Below are positions 55,751 to 64,000 of a stretch of 64,000 nucleotides of DNA, piece by piece (position 1 is the stretch's first letter; each line of letters starts with the position of its first letter). This DNA is from Aspergillus flavus. Lineage: Eukaryota; Ascomycota; Eurotiomycetes; Eurotiales; Aspergillaceae. The notes below the pieces were generated by a model. The model did not search any database and was not told the origin of the DNA. It saw only the letters and a list, made by a program, of their open reading frames with translations. The DNA is taken from contig NC_092409.1 of assembly GCF_009017415.1 (NCBI RefSeq), forward strand, positions 310,001-374,000. The letters are read 5' to 3'. The position numbers were made by a program, and so were the translations under genes.

Positions 55751-57902
55751 ATCGTTGGCCGGTGTGGCTTTGCAACTACCATGAACATATTTATCACATG
55801 ACCTTTCAATGATCCTGTAGAGGTCTAGTAATTGTGGTTGTTATTGCGATATCAGGTCGAACGCCAAGGACGGAGGGGGAACCTCAACCCGTACAAAGAG
55901 ATCCGGTCTAGAAAGATAGATAATACACAACCTATCATGAACGGAGAACCTAATGCATCTGAATCACGACATAGCTTGAACCCCGTGAGCTCGAGTCAGA
56001 CATGGTGGGTAAAAAGTTTGACATTATTGCTTGGTAATTGCGTCAACATCACTTAAATGAGGCTATCCCGGCCGGTAAGCGCAATTGCCAATTTAATTCG
56101 CTCCATCTTGATCCATCCCACAGCACCTTGTGAAATAGCCCGGTTTACCCCGAGTAGGAGTCCTTTTCTCTTTGAATCTTTCCATTTACCAACTATGATG
56201 CATTCCAAACTTGCTCCCCAATGCAAATCTGCCGCCGGAATCGGCGGCCTACACCCCCCCCCCCCCCCCCCCCCCCCCCCCCATATTGGCCCCAGCGACC
56301 CTCGAAGACACAGAAGCACGCAGAGACATACAGGACGCACTTGAAAGCAGTATCGACACGCAAACCATAATACCCATAATATTCATGCACACGGCCTTTA
56401 GGTATTGCTGTGATGTTTCCCTGTGTAGGTGTATCATAGTCATCCAGAAAGTAGCCGGAACATTAGACATACGTCCTGATCCACCGGTATATTCAGTTTT
56501 GAAGCAAATCAGCCGCTTTCAGGGTTAGTGGGTACTGCCGGACATGACTTGGCAGAGTAGATTACATGGGTAATTTTGAACCCGTTCTTGGTGATCATGA
56601 CATAGCTACACGGATGGACCTTGGGAGTGTACGAGCGGAAACACCGCCAGTTGTAAAGGCTTTGGCTTGTACGCCTTTTGTCCTCGGGGAGTCTTTTCTA
56701 GCTTTTCTAGCTACCTATAGTAGTATGTTAATCAAATTGATCACAGCTATTCATTACAAGGCCAACTCCCAAAATAGGAAACTAGAGATCCCCGCTTGGG
56801 GAAAAACCGGCGTGAGCTACTGCGCGGCAGTTATACTCAAATGTGGTATTTTCCAAGATAGTCAATAATTAAATCTACTAGAACTATTCATTACTAGGAT
56901 TAAATTCTTAAAAAGGAAGTTAGATGAAGCGGAGAAGCCCTAGCTTGATCTATGCAGTAATTATACTTTGAAACCCCCAAGGCCCTGTAGAGCTATTCTA
57001 AATAGGAATGTGAGTGAAGTGGGGACATTAGAGCATGGGCTGCTGTGCGCCCTGTGCCGTAACTGTATTCCGGATCCTTGAGTGTATGCCGATATACATC
57101 AGTACCAACATCATAGGCTTGCAAGTCTTACCTACTGGGTGAGCCGATTTGCACCGGAAAATAACTTATTAATCAAATTCCCTCGAGCTTGTGTGAAGGC
57201 TTATGACATCTAGGTATACAATTTTCCAAGTAGTTTGATGAGTGGTATATAGCCCAAAGGCAAGTAGTATATCCTGCAATGACCTCAGCACTCCAATGAA
57301 ATAGTATTCGAAAGGAATATGCAATTTCCACAATATAATTTCAGTCTTGAGGAGCCAAACCGTTACTAATGTTGATGGTTGGACCTAAAGTAACAGTCAA
57401 TACGGTTCAAGCCAAGATCTTGAATGGCATGATCAGGGGAACTTGTGAAATCCGTCATCAGGACGATGGAATAGCTGAAATTTCCCGGTCCGTGGTGCAA
57501 AAAGAGATGTCTCAACGCTACGGCGGTCCAGCTTCATGTACGGGGACGTGATCATCTTCCACAATATACAAGAACAGACTGAGGAAGACTGGTGTCGTGA
57601 AATGAGGGCCTATGAGTTCCCGCTCCTGGTCTAGTTTACCATTCGTTGTCCCAAACTTCTTTATATATGAAAATCTAGCTTCCATGTTTAAAGTGGTTCA
57701 ACGGCATGCATAAATCGTTACGTAAAGACACTGCCAGTTAAACAGACGAGAACATAGAAAGAAGGACCATTCCATAGACAACTTGCCAGGCCTCTCCACC
57801 ACAGGTGATAACCCGTTTCCGCTCACTTTACATAGTGCGTTTGTCACCACCTCAAAAACGTAAAGCATAACGCAGTCGAGTCAGAGGCAGACATCTGGAG
57901 AC
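55751..57902. other. Long intergenic region with a poly-C tract
   Basis: About 2.15 kb without a supported gene. Contains the 29-nt C run at 56254-56282. Frames at 56057-56868 and 57369-57551 lack protein character and cross the homopolymer or have no partner exons. Confidence 0.4.
56254..56282 (+). repeat. 29-nt homopolymeric C tract
   Basis: Twenty-nine consecutive C residues, G on the minus strand, in an intergenic region. The length is likely unstable by replication slippage and hard to sequence, so the true size is uncertain. The G strand could form quadruplex-like structures. Confidence 0.9.
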
Positions 57903-59038
57903 CTATTCAAATACATCTGCTTGGGGGTCCAACACTAGTTTCTTCGAGGCTCGCCCTTCTAAAACGTCGGCACAAGCATCCTGGATTTTGTTTAAGCCAC
58001 CAGGTCGCTTTTCCAAGGGCGTAGGGGTCACGTTCCCGCCCAAAGCTCCGGGGAGATAGTCACGATACCACCATTCCGTAAAAGCTGTATTTTCCGGCTT
58101 CTGGGTGGTCATGCTGAAAAAGTCGTAGACCAGGTGGACATTTCCGGCAAGATGCATTTCATCACTTTGCGGTCGGACAGAAGCAAATGTGCCGCCTCCA
58201 GGTTGTAGGACCTCGCTCAAAGCACTTGCACCTATCGCATCCCCTGACGCTGTCATGATAAAGTCATAGGGACCGAGGCCCTTCAGCTTAGAAACTATTT
58301 CATCGTCCTTGTAGTCAAAAACCGCAGAGGCCCCGAGGCCACGAACATATTCAAACTTTCGCGGGGAAGCGGTTGCCACGACTTCATAGCCAAGCTAGAA
58401 ATGCTGTCAGTTATCCCTCGGAAACATCAATGGGCTATTCCTACTCACGCCAGCAGCATACTGAACAGCGTAACCCCCCACGGATCCGCTTGCGCTCCAG
58501 ATTAGTACTTTTCCACTGCACTTTGTTCCAGGTTTATTCATTCCCAAGTGTAAGTGTAAGGCTGCAACAGCTGTTAAGAGTGAGAAAGGTATCGCAGCAG
58601 CGTCCTCGAAAGTTGTGCTTGTTGGTATCTTAGCGGTGGTAGCTTCTCTGCTCACGACGAATTTCTGCCAGCCTCCGTACTTAGATTGTTTGACCTGGTA
58701 AACAGGTGTATCGGACACAACGCGGTCTCCCTTCTTGAATCTGGTGACTGACGAGCCGACTTCATGGACAGTGCCGGCAACCCCATTACCTAAGATGAAT
58801 GGGTAAGGCACATCGATGTACGCCCGGGCGCGGACATTGGCATCGAAAGGTTGTATGGCGACGGCGTGATTCTATTACACCTGTTAGTCAAATGGCTATA
58901 AGATTAGGGTTCTACTTCAGTAGCCATTATTACCTCTATCACTAGTTCATCCTCTAAAGGGCTGTTATAGGCCGCACTGAATCGCTTTAGGTCACCCTTT
59001 GGCGCCAGTATCCAAGCGGCTTCGTTCACAGGTGGCAT
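57903..59038 (-). CDS. Medium-chain reductase, zinc-free enoyl-reductase type
   Basis: Three exons: 59038-58934, 58871-58449 and 58394-57903 (introns 62 and 54 nt), 339 residues. GroES-like N-terminal part: PPVNEAAWILAPKGDL, AIQPFDANVRARAYIDVPYP, ILGNGVAGTVHEVG. Rossmann part: LIWSASGSVGGYAVQYAAG, YEVVATASPRKFEYVRGLGA, FDYKDD. The catalytic and structural zinc cysteines of true alcohol dehydrogenases are absent, as in ToxD-like quinone or enoyl reductases. Such proteins can be trans-acting enoyl reductases of polyketide pathways or stand-alone NADPH reductases. No polyketide synthase is in this window, so a pathway cannot be named. ATG at 59038 is followed directly by the family start. No break. 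Confidence 0.85.
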
Positions 59039-59854
59039 CGTGTCTTGCGGACGACAATCAGGCGCTGTAAATCCACACAGTTAGGAGTATAATTGGTTAC
59101 TGGATGTTTTATTCTCTTTGCCTTGCTGCTAATAGATATATTTCTCCAGGTAACGAGGTGCAACCCATGACATCAGGAGTTTCGGCGAAAAGAACCATCA
59201 CCCCACAAGAGCTTTCCAAAGTATTTAAATTGGCTGGTGTTTGCGGTCAAGCAATAGAGTTTCAGTAGCCATTATTGATTATAACCAAAGGTGACTTACT
59301 AGGTTCCAGACCATTAGCATTCGTATTCCTATGATTATTTAAACATTTGTAATGAACTTTTCGCTGTAATGCCGCTCTCCGCAAGCCCACAACAAAGCTT
59401 AAAAGATTAGCTTCAGAATTAGTCAGAAATATGTCATAGTCCTTTCGAAATAAACGCGGCGAATCATGGCTCTCTTCCACTCCACTATAACGCCTTTGAG
59501 GCCAATCTTCCGATGAATGCCTCTAAAAGGGCCTTTGGAACCTTTCACAAGGGGCAGTTGAAGTGTCAATTCTACCTCTAGGGTTGAGATAGGGGCATCT
59601 ATCGTTCTCCATGCCTACAAGTGATGCAAAAGGCAGAGCTGAAGGAGACTATCGAAAAGGGCTAGTTCTAGACATCGGAATTACCGAAGGCCAACTTCGC
59701 CACATGCCATCCACCGGTACCCCATCGGTGATGACAGCTCCACCTCAAGCTTAAAGAACAAAGTAGTCAGCTGACATTTGCGGAAGTGGTCTTCTCTGTC
59801 TTCCTCCAACGCAACTATCATATAGCTGCTTACAACCAAAAACAATACCTTAGC
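59039..59854. other. Divergent intergenic region, no gene seen
   Basis: Shared upstream region of the reductase (minus) and the DUF2235 gene (plus), about 816 bp. No repeat, RNA gene or further exon supported. Confidence 0.5.
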
Positions 59855-61523
59855 ATGGAGAGAGCTGGAGCCGCACACGCCCGAGAATTCGTCCTCTGTT
59901 TTGATGGCACAGGATATAAATTTCGAGGAGATGAAGCAGATAGTAATGTTCTAAAGATTTACAGAGTAAGTCCGTGTGGTAGGAACTGGTTTCCTGGGGC
60001 AGTCCTTACACGAATAGAAGATGCTTGATCGTAATGATGCCCGTCAATTCCATTATTATCAGCCGGGATTTGGGACCTTTACCACCTCGATCTGGCAGAC
60101 CCATAATACCAACCAGAATCGGATCAGGAGATGGTTTTCGAATACGAAAGACGCCGCAGTGGGCACGACATTTGACGAACACGTCATGGATGGCTATAGG
60201 TTCCTCATGCGCTTTTACTGCCCTGGTGATGGGATTTACATATTTGGTTTCAGTCGTGGAGCATATGTGGCGCGTATGCTTGCTGAGATGCTGGACCATA
60301 TCGGTCTGTTAGAGGCAGGGAACGAAGGGAAGGTCCGCTATGTTTGGTCGATATTCTCCAAGTGGGCGAAATGTGTCAACAGTGCGGACAGTGACAGAAA
60401 AAAAAAGGACGATTTATATACGTATATGAAAGCCCTACGGGAGACGTTCTGTCGCCCAGTATCGCAGATCCGATTTCTCGGCTTATTCGACACCGTCAAC
60501 AGCATACCGCGATTCGAACTGAATCGTAATAAGTTTCTGTTTCCGTTCACAACCAAAACGTCAGCCAGAGTAATTCGGCATGCTGTCGCTATCGACGAGC
60601 ATCGTGCTAAGTTTCGCCAGGATTTGCTTTCAGATGACAATCCAAACACACGGTCAACACGGCGCAAACGGCAGGGCCACCGGGAGCCACAAGGGCATCT
60701 TCAGCAAGGACGTTGCACAGGAGAGGCATTTTATCGGCCAGTCCCTCGTGTCCGTCCACAAACTGTGAACTCTGGGAACCCGCGAATAGACAAAGAGGCC
60801 CACAAGCCGATAGGAACGCCATACGACGCGGGGGGTTGCCCTTTCACGGAGAACGAGGATACCACCCAGGACGTCGAGGAGGTGTGGTTTGCCGGATGCC
60901 ATGCTGATATTGGCGGTGGATTAACTTTGGATAAAGATGAAGACCTGGCGCTGAGCCATGTGCCATTAGTATGGATGGTACAGGAGGCACAGCGTGCGGG
61001 ACTCCGACTTGATCCTGAAAAGATGAAGCTATTTCACTGCTTTGATGACTCGGCTGGCAATGGTAGTCTCTCCGGCAATATAGAGCACAGCATCGATGGA
61101 CAAGAGGCAGGTGGCGAACGCGATTTTAAAACATCCCTCTGGAAGGCCACTATAAATGGACGTGTACATGACTTCCTACAGTACGGCCATGGCGTCCCCT
61201 GGCCCACTGTTTTAATGTGGAAACTAGTGGAGTACCTTCCGTTTCGGAGGATGGCGTTGCAAAGCGATGGATCCTGGAAACCGATTCGATGGCCTCTTCC
61301 CCTTGGGGAGAGACGTGATCTCCCCAAGGCGGCTCAGGTCCACGGATCAGTCATTCGTCGCATGCAGGCCAATCCAAAGTATAGGCCGGTGAATTTGCTC
61401 AGATACGGAAACGGGAAACACAGGAGTCCCTTAGAGGATGGTATTGGTGCGTGGGAGGTGCACGCTCATCGAGGCTGTTTAGTGCGAGAAACGTACCACA
61501 AGAAGTTGTCCGAAACCAACTAA
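59855..61523 (+). CDS. DUF2235 (Tle1-like) alpha/beta hydrolase
   Basis: Two exons, 59855-59965 and 60018-61523, with a 52-nt intron (gtaagt to gaatag), giving 538 residues. The family starts with FVLCFDGTGYKF (residues 12-23). The nucleophile elbow YIFGFSRGAYVAR has its Ser at 116. RFLGLFDTVNS and VWFAGCHADIGGGL supply the conserved Asp and His regions, and VPLVWMVQEAQRAGL follows. DUF2235 proteins in bacteria include Tle1 phospholipase effectors; the fungal members are widespread, mostly uncharacterised and have no secretion signal here, so an intracellular lipid- or ester-hydrolase role is inferred. A basic low-complexity insert (residues about 245-275, RRKRQGHREPQGHLQQGR) interrupts the fold. 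No break. Confidence 0.85.
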
Positions 61524-62349
61524 ACTAAATTATGTGGCCTACTATTTGTAGTAACATGTACGTAATACGCTCGCCTGGAGTGGACAAGCTGTGAGAAGCG
61601 CAGGACAATGAGAGAAGAAAGGACAAGAGAGATATAACAAAACCAAAACTGCCTACCATACTGGTCATGCTTGGGAATCAAGTTAATCATACCGATTTAC
61701 CCGTAATCCCGATTACACTGGCCTTGATAGCATGGACGACATATCTTTTCACGAAGACCGGCGCCTGACCATCGCACTGCACTTGCTCACGCAAGTAGGC
61801 GCATACTTTCTCAAGATCAAGAGCGCCACTGAATCTGCGCTTGTTGTGTACGTCAGACTTCAGATTAGACGTAAGATTGTGATGACACCAAACCGGGCCC
61901 AGCTCCAGTTCCTGAAGAGTATGGTTTTCCACCAGAGCTGTGGAGATCTCTTACCGCTCTTTATCATTTTCTTCCCGGAGAGTTGATATTCATCCAATAC
62001 TCATTCACCTCAAATTCAATAGAATTAGCACTTTTGCTGCGGGTCGGGAAAGTGGAAGTCTCGACCACTTGGCGGGCGGCAAACTGTATGCGTTCAGAAC
62101 CAGATCTTGAACCACCAATAAAACTGAGTTAGGGAAACCCCAGGAAAATCTAGTGGGTCTACCGCGTTGATTTTCAATCATTGTGTAATAGTAGAGTCGT
62201 GACGACATGGGTTCTTATGAATAATCTTTAGATAATCTGACCGCTGCCCTCATAGCAGAATACAATATACGTATATAAATAGTCCGTTCATCCCCTCACT
62301 CACCTCACGAAATGCAAATTGCTTTGGTCTGTTCGCTGTTATCTTCATC
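61524..62349. other. Intergenic, no gene seen
   Basis: About 826 bp. A TATA-like tatataaat at about 62272-62280 lies roughly 75 bp before the next ATG. Small frames at 61687-61986 on both strands have no protein character. Confidence 0.45.
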
Positions 62350-63102
62350 ATGCCTCCAGCATACAAACGCCTCGATCGGGATGACTGTGTTTTCTTGTTT
62401 ATCGACCATCAGGTAAGTTGTATGAAGAGCGCAATGCACGTGGATGTGACAAGATCTGACTTGAAAACAAATAGTCTGGGCTTATTCAGTTGGTGCGCGA
62501 CTTCGAACCTACTGAGTTCCGGACCAATGTATTGGGCTTGGTGAAAACCGCAGCTTATTTCAACGCGCCCTCAGTCCTGACTACCTCGTTCGATACTGGT
62601 CCCAATGGTCCAATTGCTCAGGAACTCGTGGATGCATTGCCGAATGCTCCCCTGATCCGGAGACCAGGACAAGTGAATGCCATGGACAATGACGACTTTG
62701 TCAACGCGGTAAAAGCAACAGGGAAGAAACAGGTAATCATCAGGTATGTACGCGATCAGATATTCGTCCTTCTCAAGGTGAAGTTGATACTAATTATCTA
62801 ATAGTGGAGTCCTCACTGAGATCTGCGTCGCATTCCCAGCACTGAGTCTAATTGAGCAAGGATACGATGTATTCGTGGTAACTGATGCTTCCGGGACCTT
62901 CAAAGAACATACCCGTGAAGCGGCTCACAAGCGGATGACGCAAGCGGGCGTACAGCTGTTAAATTGGGCAGCGGTGGCTGCTGAGCTGCAGCGAGATTGG
63001 CGCCGAGACATCGAAGGGTTTGGCAAGCTTTGGACGGATCATGTGCCTGGATACTGGTGTTTGATGCAGAGTTATTCTAATAACCCGGCAAGCAACGAAT
63101 AA
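62350..63102 (+). CDS. Isochorismatase-fold (YcaC-like) hydrolase
   Basis: Three exons: 62350-62412, 62475-62743 and 62805-63102 (introns 62 and 61 nt), 209 residues. Family marks: the catalytic Asp in VFLFIDHQSGL, RRPGQVNAMDNDDFV, then SGVLTEICVAFPALSLIEQG with the cis-peptide and nucleophile Cys, and VFVVTDASGTF. The length and motifs agree with YcaC-type cysteine hydrolases of the isochorismatase superfamily. The usual catalytic lysine position reads Arg or Gln here, as in other YcaC-like proteins. Substrates of the fungal members are not established. No signal peptide. The ATG at 62350 is the first in frame. No break. Confidence 0.9.
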
Positions 63103-64000
63103 TCATTCGGATTCTAGTGTCCAACGCCAAGTGCAGTCAGTTGGAGCTGTGTCACATATTTATCGAAAGTTATTTTGGAATCTATACTTCGGCTGTAACC
63201 AATTAAAGTGTCCGCGTGTATCTATCCTGTAGGCCCCAGAAGATGATCCATCCATGCATTATGATTGGCACTATGTACATCCTATTAATACCAGTAGCCA
63301 AGTCTTCGAGATACGTTAGGAATTCGTAGCCTTGTTTCGACTTAACAGTGTCTGGTGTTTGGTTGGTGTTCACAATTCGGGCGGACATCTGAGTCACTGA
63401 AGGACGTGCCCACAGTGAGCACCCATCTGCGCTTATTCTTGCTATACTTACCAATAATAATTTGATTCAAGTGCATGGCCAACAGTTGACCCTTGAAGCT
63501 AACTACTCAAGACTAACTAGAGTGATACGGTTTGACCCCAAAACTAAGCGCGAACCTGGCCTAGAGTGGTCTCTCAGCGCGTCCAATATACCACGGTACA
63601 AATACTGTATTAATGAATTTGACTGTTCATATCAAAAGAGCAGATACATATCTGTCCCTTTTAGCGACCTCACATTGCTTTCTGTTCTGCGCTAGGTGGC
63701 GGAAAAGCAGGTAGAAATCATGATGAGGTGACCTGGCCGAAGCCACGCTTCCCGCCGCTCCGTAAATATATAAAAAGAGATAGTGGGGTTGGACGATTAA
63801 TCCAGGGGTTTGCTCTATGTGAGTCCTCGAAATCAGCTGATGCGGTACGCGGCAGGAAACCTTCAGGAGGATCACCACTGAAGACTATTAGTAGCACGGA
63901 TGGTCCAACCAGTATTGAAGGCCAAAGCATGTAACACATCGTCCGATTTAATTCATTCGGCTTGTCTCAGATCTACTGTGTGGCTGGCGCACTGCCGTGA
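63103..64000. other. Right edge of window, no gene supported
   Basis: About 900 bp with short frames on both strands, none with recognisable content. A gene may begin or end beyond the window edge. Confidence 0.4.

Noticed and set aside
56057..56528. Open frames across the poly-C tract
   Set aside because: Long frames on both strands arise from the homopolymer (poly-Pro or poly-Gly) and carry no conserved sequence.
50706..59038. Secondary-metabolite gene cluster (tubulin, MFS, reductase, sulfotransferase-like)
   Set aside because: No polyketide synthase, NRPS, terpene synthase or other backbone enzyme lies in the window, and the interspersed F-box gene and long gaps do not favour a cluster. 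It can be revisited with flanking sequence.

Overview
This 64-kb window reads as a chromosome segment of a filamentous ascomycete, most likely an Aspergillus- or Penicillium-like Eurotiomycete. The genes carry many GT-AG introns of about 47-65 nt. They encode typical mould functions: a fungalysin protease, a secreted L-amino acid oxidase, an alpha-1,3-glucanase, a Dal5-type MFS permease and F-box proteins. A large AT-rich block shows the scars of repeat-induced point mutation (RIP). No species can be named from the sequence alone.

Left arm (1-19.1 kb). In order it holds a five-exon fungalysin (minus), a small PQ-loop membrane protein (minus), an amidohydrolase whose 5' end carries a nonsense codon next to a degenerate zinc-cluster fragment (minus), and an intact secreted L-amino acid oxidase whose upstream region is dense in GATA sites (minus). 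It continues with a broken alpha/beta hydrolase (plus), a secreted protein with a stop that a 48-nt intron could remove (plus), an F-box protein (minus), a Frag1/DRAM/Sfk1 membrane protein with a one-base frameshift in a T tract (plus), and a secretory-lipase pseudogene (minus). Gene decay increases toward the AT-rich block.

Centre (19.85-31.06 kb). This is an AT-rich, gene-free block. Inside it lies the relic of an LTR retrotransposon: two 323-bp direct repeats align without gaps and differ, by eye, only by transitions. Remaining cytosines are almost all followed by T. A 704-bp solo LTR with perfect termini and a 5-bp target duplication sits in the same block and is much less mutated, so it probably arrived later.

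Right arm (31.1-64 kb). It opens with an 894-residue single-exon protein of unknown function and a chlorohydrolase-type amidohydrolase, followed by a complete seven-exon nitric oxide synthase (haem domain plus flavin reductase in one polypeptide, minus strand). Next come a GH71 alpha-1,3-glucanase, a P-loop sulfotransferase-like protein with a C-terminal membrane anchor, and a strongly divergent but intact beta-tubulin. The rest are a second F-box protein, an MFS permease, a medium-chain reductase, a DUF2235 (Tle1-like) hydrolase and a YcaC-like isochorismatase-fold hydrolase.

The two most notable genes are the NO synthase and the extra beta-tubulin. The tubulin differs from ordinary beta-tubulin at three positions linked to benzimidazole resistance (6, 198 and 240 in standard numbering). 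No secondary-metabolite backbone enzyme is present here, so a self-resistance role for the tubulin is only a hypothesis. Exon joins were worked out by hand from splice signals and reading frame and need RNA confirmation.
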